Below are positions 17,632 through 25,767 of a stretch of 64,000 nt of DNA, one piece after another. How positions within the stretch are numbered: position 1 is the first letter of the stretch; each line of letters begins with the position of its first letter. The position numbers and the translations under genes were made by a program. Below the pieces are notes generated by a model. That model was not told the origin of the DNA, searched no databases, and worked only from the letters and a program-made list of their open reading frames with translations. The DNA is from Streptomyces thermolilacinus SPC6 (GTDB lineage: Bacteria; Actinomycetota; Actinomycetes; Streptomycetales; Streptomycetaceae): the NCBI RefSeq assembly GCF_000478605.2, contig NZ_ASHX02000001.1, positions 2,085,895-2,149,894 of the forward strand, given 5' to 3'.

Positions 17632-19504
17632 GGCCGCCCCCGCTCGCCGCCGAAGCGGTTGCCGTGACCGGCGCCGAGACCGGCGCCGTGCCCGCCGCCG
17701 TCGCCCACGCGGGTGCGCGGCGGGCCGGTGCGGGGCGGTCGGGGGCCGCCGCGGACCCGGATGCGGCCGTCGTCCAGTGGCCCGGTACGTACGCCTCCGC
17801 CGGGTGGGCGAAGGGCAGCGGGTCGCCGTACGGGTCGAGCGCCTCCGCCTCCCTCCGCACCGGCGCCGTCGACAGGGCTTCGAGGTACAGGGCGTGGAAC
17901 GCGGCGACGTTCTGCTCCACCGTGAACAGCTCCAGCGCGCGGGCGCGCGCGGCGGCCCCCAGTCGGGCCCTGCGGTCCGGGTCGCGCAACAGCGCCACGC
18001 ACGCCTCCGCGAGCGCCCGTGGGTTGCGCGGCGGTACGACGAGCCCCGTGCCGCCGATGACCTCGACCACCGCGCCGACGTCCGTCGAGACGGTGACCCG
18101 GCCGCACAGCATCGCCTCGACGAGGCCGACGGGGAAGCCCTCGACCACGCTGGAGAGGACGATCACGCAGCCCGCGGCGTACGCGTCCGCGAGCCGGGGC
18201 ACCTCCGGGCCGCCGATCTCCTCGAACGAGACCGGGTTGTCCCCCACGGCGTGGGCGGTGGCCGCCTCGTCGGGGAACAGCTGCTCGGCGAGCGCGCGGC
18301 AGTGCGCGAGGTACGCGGCGGCCTGCGCGTCCCGTACGGGCGCGGCGACGATCCGCAGCCGGGTGCCGGGCTCCGCCCTTCGCACCTCCGCGAAGGCGTG
18401 CAGCAGGCCGACGAGGTCCTTGCCGGGCTCGGCCCGGCCGACCCAGACGAGCGTACGGGGATCGCCCTGGTCGGGGCCTTCCCCCACGGCAGCGAACCGT
18501 TCCGCTTCCATTCCGGGGTAGACGGTCCGCAGCTTGGCCCGGTCGGCGCCGCACCGTTCCTGCCAGCGACGGGCGTGCGCGTGGCCGGGCGTGACGAGGG
18601 CCGCCTGACGGTAGACCTCGGTGGCGAGCCGCCCGTGGAACGCGGCGAGCAGCGTCCGCACGGGCGCGGCGAGCGGGCTGACCGCGGCCGCCAGGTAGTG
18701 CGCGCGCAGATGGACGCCATACTCCGTGACCAGCAACGGAGTGCCGAAGAAGCGTTTGGCCACCAGGCCGGGCAGGGCCGCCGCGCCACCCGACGCGGCG
18801 TGGCACAGGTCGGCGGCGCCGAGGGCGTCCGTGCCGTACCAGTCGAGCGACAGCGGGAGCAGGGCGCGCTCCAGCCGCTCGGCGACGGCCAGGTGGTCGG
18901 CCACCGTCGCGATGTGTGCGCTCCGGCGCGCGCCGGGCGCGCGGCAGGCGGCCTCCAGGACGCGCACGGCGCCTTCCGAGCGGAGCGCGCCGCCCAGGCC
19001 GCCGCTTTCGACGGCGAGTTCGGCGAGGCCGTAGAGGCCGTCGGCGAAGGCGGCGTCGCCGGTCGGCCCCGTGCGGCAGAGGGCGGTGACGAGCTGCTCG
19101 AAGTGCTCAGCGAAGCGGCGGCGGTCGCGGCGCCCGTACGCCCGCGGGCCCGGCGTGCGAAGCGGGACCCGCGTACGGGTCCGGGCCGGCGTACGGGTCG
19201 GGACCGGCGTACGGGTCGGGCTCCGGTCCGGTGTGCCGCCGGGCGTCCGGCGCGGCGCACGGTCCTGACGGGCGGCGTCCGGGCGGCCGGCGTCCAGGGC
19301 GTCCCACCGCGGCACGGTGCGCACCCGCCGTACGTGCGACGGCAGCCGGAGCGGGCGGCCCGCGTCCTCCCGGCGGGCGTCGACGCCCAGCGCGTAGACG
19401 TCGAACTCGTGCTGGGGAAGCCCGCGCACGAGCCGGTCGCACCAGAGCCTGGACTCACCCGAGGCGTACGGGTACCCACCCTCGGTGAGCAGTCCGATCC
19501 GCAC
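17624..19504 (-). CDS. DUF3492-GT4 glycosyltransferase (PelF-type)
   Basis: A cytosolic retaining glycosyltransferase of 626 aa. The N-terminal DUF3492 starts RIGLLTEGGYPYASGESRLW, the hallmark of PelF-like enzymes. The GT4 C-terminal domain has VWVGRAEPGKDL and the E-x7-E motif EGFPVGLVEA, then TDVGAVVEVIGGTGLVVPP. An Arg/Thr/Pro-rich insert lies near residues 80-125. PelF polymerises UDP-HexNAc; here the donor is not known. GTG 19504 has SD GGGGGT. Downstream genes overlap it, so this is the first gene of the cluster. A tail of ~60 Ala/Pro/Ser-rich residues follows the catalytic domain. Confidence 0.88.
   Translation of the reverse strand: MRIGLLTEGGYPYASGESRLWCDRLVRGLPQHEFDVYALGVDARREDAGRPLRLPSHVRRVRTVPRWDALDAGRPDAARQDRAPRRTPGGTPDRSPTRTPVPTRTPARTRTRVPLRTPGPRAYGRRDRRRFAEHFEQLVTALCRTGPTGDAAFADGLYGLAELAVESGGLGGALRSEGAVRVLEAACRAPGARRSAHIATVADHLAVAERLERALLPLSLDWYGTDALGAADLCHAASGGAAALPGLVAKRFFGTPLLVTEYGVHLRAHYLAAAVSPLAAPVRTLLAAFHGRLATEVYRQAALVTPGHAHARRWQERCGADRAKLRTVYPGMEAERFAAVGEGPDQGDPRTLVWVGRAEPGKDLVGLLHAFAEVRRAEPGTRLRIVAAPVRDAQAAAYLAHCRALAEQLFPDEAATAHAVGDNPVSFEEIGGPEVPRLADAYAAGCVIVLSSVVEGFPVGLVEAMLCGRVTVSTDVGAVVEVIGGTGLVVPPRNPRALAEACVALLRDPDRRARLGAAARARALELFTVEQNVAAFHALYLEALSTAPVRREAEALDPYGDPLPFAHPAEAYVPGHWTTAASGSAAAPDRPAPARRAPAWATAAGTAPVSAPVTATASAASGGGHG
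19130..19265 (-). repeat. Low-complexity repeat within the glycosyltransferase gene
   Basis: Imperfect units of about 18 bp built on GGCGTACGGGTCGGGACC encode the Thr-Arg-Thr-Pro-rich insert. Likely length-variable between strains. Confidence 0.55.
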
Positions 19505-19584
19505 GAGTACACCCCCGATCTCCCTTGTGTGCGGCCGCCGTTGGTCCGGCGACTCGCGGCGGGACGACCGTAAGCGGATGAACG

Positions 19585-19618
19585 GGTGGCGCGATGGACG
19601 GTTGTCCATCGCGCCACC
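19585..19618 (-). terminator. Perfect 15-bp hairpin upstream of the glycosyltransferase
   Basis: GGTGGCGCGATGGAC (19585-19599) pairs with 19604-19618 around a 4-nt loop. It lies 3' of the DUF3152 gene and 5' of the cluster, so it should separate the two transcripts. Confidence 0.7.
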
Positions 19619-19766
19619 GGAAGGGGTGAATACACGTAACTTTCACGCACCGGTCGCGTTCCGTTGCGCTAGGCTATGCTTCGATCACGCTCCGTCAGGC
19701 TTCGGCCAGATGGGGCGTGGGTCGGTGCGCGGGCGACAGGGGGTGACCGGAAGGGCGGCCGGGCCG

Positions 19767-21374
19767 TCAGTCGTCGCCCGGGAACACCCAGGGGTTCGGG
19801 CGGCACTTGATGCCGTCGATCTCCAGGGACTTGGTCTGCTGCTGCATCACGGGCGCCAGCGCGCCGGGCGTCTGACAGGTGCGGTGGTTGTGCCCGAGCC
19901 GGTGGCCGACCTCGTGGTTGATGAGCATCTGCCGGTAGGCGAGCATCGCCTTGGGCCCGAAGGTCTCGGCGCCCTGCGCCCACCGGTAGGCGTTGATCAT
20001 CACGCGGTCGGTGGAGGCGGAGTCGCAGGAGACGTTGTCGATGGTCGTGTCCAGCCCGGACTTGGCGCACCAGACGCCCGTGGTGCCGGGGCTGGCCAGG
20101 GTGATGACGAAGTCCGGCTTGCCCGTCGAGACGCGTTCGAACGCCATGGCGCCGCCGTGGGCCCAGCTGCGGTCGTCGTTGAGCGTCTCGTGCACGGCCC
20201 GGGCGAACAGCTTGCCGTCGAGCCCGAGCCCCTTCTCGACATCGACGCGGTACCGGATCTTCCGCCCCTTGCCGGGCGCCGGGTCCACCCCGGGGATGGC
20301 CGCGAAGTCACCGGACGCCGTCAGGCCGGGGTCGAGGGGGAACTGCCGGGCCATCAGCTGTTCGTACGCGGGCGGCGGCGCGGCGGGCCGGGACGGGGCG
20401 CTCTGCGGTGGGGTGGCGCGCTGGACGGAGCGGGAGGCGGCGTCCTCGGCCGCGCCCCGTTCGGGCGCGTCGGCGGCCCGGTCGGCCCGGTCGTGCTGCC
20501 GCGCTTCGCCGACCTGACCGGCGACGACGACGGCCAGGACGGTGGTGACGGCGGCCGCGGCGATCCCGGTGAAGGTACGGCCCTTGCCGCCCCGCCTGGT
20601 CTCGTCGCGGTCCTCGCGGTCGTCGCGGTCATCGTCTACGTCCTGCGCGTCGCGCACACCCTCGCGGCCGTCGCCGGGTCCGGCCGGGGAGCTCTGCGCC
20701 ACGCCAGGCCCGCCAGTCCCGCCGGCACGGTCACCGGCGGCATCGGCGGCACCGCTGGCACCGCCCTGGGCGCCCTGCCCGTCCGGGGCGTCGAACGCCT
20801 CGACGAACTCGCGGCGCGGTCCCGGTATGCGCGGCGGCCCCTGGGCGATGCGCGGCTGCGGGGCGGCCGCCTGGGGCGCTCCGGCGGCGGTGTACGGACC
20901 GGTGCCCCAGGCGCCACCCGGCTCCCGCTGCTCCGGGTGCCCACCGCGCACATCACGCGCCGCGTCGTGGGCCGGGGTGCCGTGCGGAGGCGTGCCGTGC
21001 GCCGGGGTGCCGTGGGCAGGAGTCCCGTACGAAGGCGCCCCCTGCGCCGGGGTGCCGAAGCCGTAGCCGTACCCGTACTGCTGCGGGGCCGGACCGTGCG
21101 GGGCCTGCGGGTCCCACGGGGCCTGGGGCGCCTGCCCCGCCCGAAAGCCCTGCGCATCCCGAGCGTCCCCCGCGCCCTGCTGCGCCTGCCGGGCCTGCTG
21201 GCTCTGGGGATCCCGTGTGCCGCGCCCCGCCTCCGGGGCCGTCCTGCGGCGGCGGCCGCCTCCCGGGGCGCCGGGGGTGCCCGGGGCCGCGGGGGCGGCG
21301 GGTGCCGCTGTGGTCGTCCTGTCGTCCGCCCCCCGGCCGGTGGGCGCGGGGCCCTTGCGGCTATGTCGTCCCAC
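19767..21374 (-). CDS. Membrane-anchored DUF3152 protein with a metzincin-like zinc motif
   Basis: A 535-residue type II membrane protein. The N-terminal ~240 residues are Pro/Gly/Gln-rich with GTPAHGTP-type repeats. A single TM follows (FTGIAAAAVTTVLAVVVAG), then the extracellular DUF3152 domain. That domain carries HEVGHRLGHNH, which fits HExxHxxGxxH, followed ~20 residues later by APVMQQQ, a candidate Met-turn. This is the metzincin zinc-peptidase layout. The four cysteines (VWCAKSG, NVSCDSAS, RTCQTPG, IKCRPNP) suggest two disulfides. GTG 21374 starts 8 nt after the hydrolase stop, so the pair is an operon. The M. tuberculosis counterpart by gene order would be Rv3207c. Confidence 0.85.
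   Translation of the reverse strand: MGRHSRKGPAPTGRGADDRTTTAAPAAPAAPGTPGAPGGGRRRRTAPEAGRGTRDPQSQQARQAQQGAGDARDAQGFRAGQAPQAPWDPQAPHGPAPQQYGYGYGFGTPAQGAPSYGTPAHGTPAHGTPPHGTPAHDAARDVRGGHPEQREPGGAWGTGPYTAAGAPQAAAPQPRIAQGPPRIPGPRREFVEAFDAPDGQGAQGGASGAADAAGDRAGGTGGPGVAQSSPAGPGDGREGVRDAQDVDDDRDDREDRDETRRGGKGRTFTGIAAAAVTTVLAVVVAGQVGEARQHDRADRAADAPERGAAEDAASRSVQRATPPQSAPSRPAAPPPAYEQLMARQFPLDPGLTASGDFAAIPGVDPAPGKGRKIRYRVDVEKGLGLDGKLFARAVHETLNDDRSWAHGGAMAFERVSTGKPDFVITLASPGTTGVWCAKSGLDTTIDNVSCDSASTDRVMINAYRWAQGAETFGPKAMLAYRQMLINHEVGHRLGHNHRTCQTPGALAPVMQQQTKSLEIDGIKCRPNPWVFPGDD
20955..21060 (-). repeat. Coding tandem repeats in the DUF3152 gene
   Basis: Imperfect 15-bp-class units such as GGCGTGCCGTGCGCCGGGGT encode Gly-Thr-Pro-Ala-His-type repeats in the cytosolic tail. 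Confidence 0.5.
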
Positions 21375-21382
21375 GCCCCGTA

Positions 21383-22369
21383 TCAGCTCCTCGCGCCGTC
21401 GCCGCGACCGTCGCCACCCCGGTCGGCGACGAGTTCGCGTACCGCCCGGGCGACCGCCTCGGGGTACTCCATCATCGCCACGTGCCCGGCGTCCGGAAGC
21501 GTCAGAAGCCGCGCGTCCCGGAAGGTCGCGGCGGCCTTGTGCGCCATACGGTACGACACGAGCCGGTCCCGCCCGCCGTACACGAGGAGCGTCGGCGCGA
21601 GCACCCGCTCGGCCTGCCGCCACAGGTTGTGCTGGCCGCCCAGCGTGTACGCGTCCACGATGCCGCGCGCCGAGCGGGCCATCGCGTCCCAGAAGTACGG
21701 GAGCTTCAGGCGCCGCTCCATCTCCTCCACGGCGACCCGCAGTCCCTCGTCCGTGACCCGGCCGGGGTCGCCGTAGCAGAGGGCGAGCACGCCCCGTACG
21801 CGCTGCTCGGGCGTCCAGTCCCTGGTCAGGTGGGCGAACATCCGCGCCACCCCGGGAACCGCCAGCAGGCCCGTGGGCAACGCGGTGCGCTGGGCCCGCA
21901 GCTCGGGCAGCGCGGGCGAGACGAGCGTCAGCGTGCGCACCAGGTCGGGGCGGACGGCGGCGACGCGCGTGGCGACGGAGCCGCCCAGCGAGTTGCCGAT
22001 CAGGTGGACCGGGCCGCGGGACTCGGCGTCCAGGAGGCGGATGACCGCGCGGGCGTGGCCGGTCACCGAGTAGTTGCCGTCGTCGGGCGGCGGCGAGTCG
22101 CCGAAGCCGGGCAGGTCCACGGCCTCGCCGTCCAGGACGTCCTCCAGGAGCGGCATCAGCGCCGACCAGTTCCGCGAGGAGCCGCCGAGCCCGTGCACGT
22201 ACAGCGCGGGCGCTCTGCCGGTCGCGCCGGACGGGCGGAAGCGCACGTTCAGCGTCAGGCCGGGCAGTTCGACGCAGCGCAGACGCTCGCCCTCCGCGAC
22301 CCGTACGGCATGCACGCGGGTCGCCGCCGAGGCGGCGGTGGGGGACGCGGGCAGCTCGGTCGAAGACAT
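21383..22369 (-). CDS. Alpha/beta hydrolase
   Basis: A 328-residue hydrolase of the lipase/esterase type. The oxyanion motif is YVHGLGGSSRNW, the nucleophile is Ser in GNSLGGSVA, the acid is Asp in YGGRDRLV and the base is His in DAGHVAMMEYP. A cap domain lies between residues ~170 and 250. ATG 22369 has a TAACAT hexamer 6 nt upstream and no SD, so it is probably leaderless. It heads an operon with the DUF3152 gene. Substrate unknown; acyl-ester or lactone hydrolysis is typical of the family. Confidence 0.87.
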   Translation of the reverse strand: MSSTELPASPTAASAATRVHAVRVAEGERLRCVELPGLTLNVRFRPSGATGRAPALYVHGLGGSSRNWSALMPLLEDVLDGEAVDLPGFGDSPPPDDGNYSVTGHARAVIRLLDAESRGPVHLIGNSLGGSVATRVAAVRPDLVRTLTLVSPALPELRAQRTALPTGLLAVPGVARMFAHLTRDWTPEQRVRGVLALCYGDPGRVTDEGLRVAVEEMERRLKLPYFWDAMARSARGIVDAYTLGGQHNLWRQAERVLAPTLLVYGGRDRLVSYRMAHKAAATFRDARLLTLPDAGHVAMMEYPEAVARAVRELVADRGGDGRGDGARS

Positions 22370-22375
22370 GCGGCA

Positions 22376-22381
22376 ATGTTA
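22376..22381 (-). promoter_or_regulatory. -10 hexamer of a probable leaderless promoter
   Basis: On the minus strand TAACAT ends 6 nt before ATG 22369. Confidence 0.5.
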
Positions 22382-22495
22382 CGAGACGATCACGCCCGCA
22401 ACGGTGTGTTCGCCGTCACAGGATCGCATAGCGCCGATCTGGGGGACCTTCTAGGCTCATAGCGAGGGCAGACGCCCGATGAGGAAGGGGAGCTC

Positions 22496-22741
22496 ATGAC
22501 CGTTGACCCCACGGACCCCGAGACGCTGGCGGAGCTGGCCCGGGAGAACGGCGCGGCAGGTACCGCCGTGCCGGGCGAGGAGACCCCGGAGGCCGACGCC
22601 GCCGAGCAGCACGCGGAGCTCCGTCAGCAGTCCGACGATCCGCTCCCGCGCATCGACCCCGCGGCGGCGAACGAGGCGGACGCGGTGGAACAGGCGCGCG
22701 TGGTCGCGCTGGACGAGGACGACTACCGCGACGGCGAGTAG
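22496..22741 (+). CDS. Small acidic hypothetical protein
   Basis: An 81-residue hydrophilic protein, strongly acidic (about 25% Asp/Glu), with no TM or known motif; it probably lacks a globular core. ATG 22496 has SD GGGGAG. GC3 bias is normal for the window, supporting real coding. It is divergent from the alpha/beta hydrolase and not obviously in an operon. Confidence 0.7.
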   Translation: MTVDPTDPETLAELARENGAAGTAVPGEETPEADAAEQHAELRQQSDDPLPRIDPAAANEADAVEQARVVALDEDDYRDGE

Positions 22742-23195
22742 ACACCGCCGCGGAAACGGCAGTACCGCCGAACAGCAGAAGCGCGCAAGAGCCGCCGAAG
22801 ACACTGGAACCGGAACTCGCAGAGGCTCGCAGAGGCTAGCAGCAGCTCACCGGCCGCCGGAGCCGCCGGACAAGCCGCGGAACCGTCGAAGCCGCGGAGC
22901 CAATCGCGCGGCAGCGGCGGTCGAAGCGGCGGGAGCGGCGGGAGCAGCGGCGACGGTCCGGAGCGGCCGTTCACGCGGGTCCGGCAGGTCCGACGGATTC
23001 GGCGATTCGGTGGTTCCGGCGGATTTCCGGGTTTGACGGGATTGACGGTGGCCGGATCGTTCAGGTTTGAAGCTCCGGCTACCGCCGCCGTCCGGTACGT
23101 GAAATTCTGCGCTCGCACCCCGCACGCCCGGGTTACCCGAAAGTACGATGGCGGGCGCGGTGCACAGCGCACTTGGATCGATTTTGGGAGGCGGC
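22742..23195 (+). other. Intergenic region before the TetR gene
   Basis: About 450 bp without a gene-like frame, lower in GC than its surroundings. It has AGCGGCGG/GAGCGGCGGGAG short repeats (22905-22950), two copies of TTGACGG (23034-23050) and a TACGAT -10-like hexamer at 23144-23149, which would give a leader of about 40 nt before GTG 23196. Confidence 0.45.
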
Positions 23196-23837
23196 GTGAC
23201 AGCCATCGAGCAGACAGAGGCGGCGCGCCCGAGGGGCACACGCCTGCCGCGCCGAGCCCGACGCAACCAGCTGCTGGGCGCGGCCCAGCAGGTCTTCGTC
23301 GCCCAGGGGTACCACGCGGCGGCGATGGACGACATCGCCGAGCGGGCCGGCGTCAGCAAGCCGGTCCTCTACCAGCACTTCCCCGGCAAGCTGGAGCTGT
23401 ACCTGGCGCTGCTCGACCAGCACTGCGAGTCGCTGCTGCACTCCGTCCGTACGGCGCTGGCCTCGACGACGGACAACAAACAGCGCGTCGCCGCAACGAT
23501 GGACGCCTACTTCGCGTACGTGGAGGACGAGGGCGGCGCGTTCCGGCTCGTCTTCGAGTCGGACCTGACGAACGAGCCCGCCGTCCGCGAGCGCGTCGAG
23601 CGGGTCTCGATGCAGTGCGCCGAGGCGATCTCCGATGTGATCGCCGAGGACACGGGCCTGTCGCGGGACGAGTCGATGCTGCTCGCCGTCGGTCTGGGCG
23701 GCGTCTCGCAGGTCGTGGCGCGGCACTGGCTGGCGAGCGACTCGCCGGTCCCGCGCGAGAAGGCCGTACAGCTGCTGACGTCGCTGGCGTGGCGCGGCAT
23801 CGCCGGTTTCCCGCTGCACGGGGCCGAGGGCCACTGA
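23196..23837 (+). CDS. TetR/AcrR family transcriptional regulator
   Basis: A 213-residue regulator. The N-terminal HTH spans ~27-66 (AAQQVFVAQGYHAAAMDDIA, GVSKPVLYQHFPGK), with a helical ligand-binding domain after it. GTG 23196 follows SD GGGAGG; the upstream ATG 23148 would overlap the -10. By gene order it corresponds to mycobacterial Rv3208. It is followed 162 bp later by DUF3107. Its ligand and targets are not evident. Confidence 0.9.
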   Translation: MTAIEQTEAARPRGTRLPRRARRNQLLGAAQQVFVAQGYHAAAMDDIAERAGVSKPVLYQHFPGKLELYLALLDQHCESLLHSVRTALASTTDNKQRVAATMDAYFAYVEDEGGAFRLVFESDLTNEPAVRERVERVSMQCAEAISDVIAEDTGLSRDESMLLAVGLGGVSQVVARHWLASDSPVPREKAVQLLTSLAWRGIAGFPLHGAEGH

Positions 23838-23999
23838 CGACGCCGGGCGGCGGGCGCCGGGCCGCCCGGAGCGGGACGGCCGGGCGCTGTTCGCTCCTGG
23901 CGTGCGGCGCCGGACCATGGCGGGTCGCCTCTCCGGGCTAATGTGTGCAGCGTACGGCGCGGTGATCGCGCAACGCTGACCGTTCGGAGGGACATAGCC

Positions 24000-24227
24000 G
24001 TGGAGGTCAAGATCGGCGTGCAGCACGCGCCCCGGGAGATCGTTCTGGAGAGCGGGCAGTCCGCCGAGGACGTCGAGCGCGCGGTGGCCGAGGCGCTGTC
24101 CGGCAAGGCGCAGCTGCTCAGCCTGGAGGACGACAAGGGCCGCAAGGTGCTCGTCCCGGCGGACCGGCTCGCCTACGTGGAGATCGGCGAGCCGTCGGTG
24201 CGCCGGGTCGGCTTCGGCCCCCTGTGA
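24000..24227 (+). CDS. DUF3107 family protein (TB9.4-like)
   Basis: A 75-residue cytosolic protein of the actinobacterial DUF3107 family (EVKIGVQHAPREIVLESGQS, then DDKGRKVLVPADRLAYVEIG). GTG 24000 has SD GGAGGGAC. The M. tuberculosis orthologue is the small antigen TB9.4 (Rv3208A). Function unknown; a small beta-rich fold is expected. A very strong terminator follows. Confidence 0.9.
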   Translation: MEVKIGVQHAPREIVLESGQSAEDVERAVAEALSGKAQLLSLEDDKGRKVLVPADRLAYVEIGEPSVRRVGFGPL

Positions 24228-24250
24228 CGACGTAGCGCAGCAGTGGCAGA

Positions 24251-24280
24251 GGCCCGGCGGGGGCGATCCCCCGCCGGGCC
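24251..24280 (+). terminator. Strong intrinsic terminator
   Basis: A perfect 13-bp stem GGCCCGGCGGGGG (24251-24263) with 24268-24280, 4-nt loop, then a T-containing tail TCTCGCTG. Confidence 0.85.
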
Positions 24281-24626
24281 TCTCGCTGTATGCCCCCGGG
24301 GGCTGCCGCCGCCCGTCGTACGCCCCGGGGCTCCCGCCGTACTGACCGGGGTCTCTCGACGGTACGGAGCCGGGCCCCCGGCAGTACGGAGCCGGGCCCC
24401 GTCGGTACGGACCCGGGCTCCCCGCCGCACGGGCACAGCCCGCGCCGTCGGCGCCCGGACCACAGGACCACGCACTTCCAACGCACCCTCAAGCCAGCCC
24501 TGACCCGCGCTGGAGCAGGCGCGGCGGGCGCGGGCGATGACCGTCCGGGAGGGTTGCCCTCCGGATGGGTCGGGTAGGACGGGGTACGACCGCTCTGCCC
24601 GCCCCGCCGACCCGCGAGGTGATGCC
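24281..24626 (+). repeat. Non-coding spacer with ~21-bp tandem repeats
   Basis: Three consecutive copies related to GGTACGGAGCCGGGCCCC lie at 24361-24380, 24381-24402 and 24403-24424, with more diverged copies upstream (24316-24360). No coding bias is seen on either strand. The rest of the spacer holds the SD (GAGGTGAT) for the next gene. Confidence 0.55.
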
Positions 24627-24896
24627 GTGTTCTGGGAAGCTCTCGGCTCCGTCCTGCTCGGACTCGCCCTGTCCTGGGCCGCCCTCCACCGGCTGGCCGA
24701 CCGGCTCCCACCACGCCGTACGGTGCTGGTGACCGGGACGCTCGGCGCCCTGTTCGGCGCGCTCGTCACGCACGCCGCGCTGGGCCCCGGCCTGGTGCTG
24801 GGCACGCTCCTCGGGGCGGCCGCCGTCAGCGCCGTACTGCTGTCCCTGCTGATCAGGCCTGCGGCGCGCCGCTTGCGCCGATCAGCGGCGGCGTGA
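24627..24896 (+). CDS. Small two/three-TM hypothetical membrane protein
   Basis: An 89-residue hydrophobic protein with segments at ~4-20, 33-55 and 59-76 and an Arg-rich C-terminus (ARRLRRSAAA). GTG 24627 has an almost ideal SD GAGGTGAT. No family recognised. It occupies the place of Rv3209 in the mycobacterial order, without evident similarity. Confidence 0.6.
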   Translation: MFWEALGSVLLGLALSWAALHRLADRLPPRRTVLVTGTLGALFGALVTHAALGPGLVLGTLLGAAAVSAVLLSLLIRPAARRLRRSAAA

Positions 24897-24910
24897 TCCG
24901 CGCCGCCGCC

Positions 24911-25010
24911 GACCCCCGGACGACAGCCGGCCGAACGACGACAGGCGAACCCCGGACGACAGCGGGCCGCCCGACGACAGACACCCCCCCGACGGCGATC
25001 GACCCCCCGG
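24911..25010. repeat. Degenerate ~18-22-bp repeats (CCGGACGACAGCGGGC-type)
   Basis: At least four copies built on CGGACGACAG / CGACGACAG lie between the stop of the small membrane gene and the stop of the ferritin-like gene. They sit in the convergent gap, perhaps shaping 3' ends. Confidence 0.5.
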
Positions 25011-25019
25011 CGACAACGG

Positions 25020-25754
25020 CTAGGCCGCGAGGCCCAGGGCCGCCATGCGCTTCGTGTGGGCCTTGGTGATCCGCGAGAACATCTCGCCGACCGCGGCCAG
25101 GTCGAAGCCGTCCGCGACACCGCCGACCAGCATCGTCGACAGCGCGTCCCGCTCCGCGACGACGCGCTGCGCCTGCGACAGGGCCTCGCCCATCAGCCGC
25201 CGCGCCCACAGGGCGAGCCGCCCGCCGACGCGCGGGTCCGCCTCGATGGCGGCGCGCACCTTCTCCACGGCGAAGTTCCCGTGCCCCGTGTCGTCCAGCA
25301 CGGCCAGCACCAGCGCGCGCGTGTCGGAGTCGAGGCGGACGGCGACCTCCCGGTAGAAGTCGCTGGCGATCGAGTCGCCCACGTACGCCTTGACCAGGCC
25401 CTCCAGCCAGTCCGACGGGGCCGTCTGGCGGTGGAAGTCGTCCAGCGCCTTCGCGAACGGCTCCATCGCGGCGGTCGGCTCCACGTCGATCGCGGCCAGC
25501 CGGCCCCGCAACTGCTCGAAGTGGTGGAACTCGGCGGACGCCATCTTCGCCAGCTCCGCCTTGTCGGCGAGTGTCGGCGCGAGCTTCGCGTCCTCCGCGA
25601 GGCGCTCGAACGCCGCCAGCTCCCCGTAGGCGAGCGCGCCGAGCAGGTCCACGACGGCCGCGCGGTACTGCGGGTCGGCGGAGGCCCCGGCCCAGTCGAG
25701 GGCGGCGATCCCGGTCGGTTCTTCGGCGGCAGTGGCGTTGTCAGGCGTCTCCAT
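25020..25754 (-). CDS. Ferritin-like fold protein (MiaE-like)
   Basis: A 244-residue all-helical protein annotated in actinobacteria as ferritin-like. Candidate di-iron ligands are Glu in ALAYGELAAFERLAED and Glu/His in ASAEFHHFEQL. A second helical pair (YREVAVRLDSDTR; DDTGHGNFAVEKVRAAIE) could supply the rest. ATG 25754 sits 7 nt after TATTGT, so it is probably leaderless. It corresponds to Rv3210c by position. Hydroxylase or oxidase activity is an inference. Confidence 0.8.
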   Translation of the reverse strand: METPDNATAAEEPTGIAALDWAGASADPQYRAAVVDLLGALAYGELAAFERLAEDAKLAPTLADKAELAKMASAEFHHFEQLRGRLAAIDVEPTAAMEPFAKALDDFHRQTAPSDWLEGLVKAYVGDSIASDFYREVAVRLDSDTRALVLAVLDDTGHGNFAVEKVRAAIEADPRVGGRLALWARRLMGEALSQAQRVVAERDALSTMLVGGVADGFDLAAVGEMFSRITKAHTKRMAALGLAA

Positions 25755-25761
25755 GGAGCGC

Positions 25762-25767
25762 ACAATA
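25762..25767 (-). promoter_or_regulatory. -10 hexamer of a probable leaderless promoter
   Basis: On the minus strand TATTGT ends 7 nt before ATG 25754. Confidence 0.5.

Noticed and set aside
19130..19265. Tandem repeats mistaken for a CRISPR array
   Set aside because: Units are contiguous without spacers and lie in frame in the glycosyltransferase.
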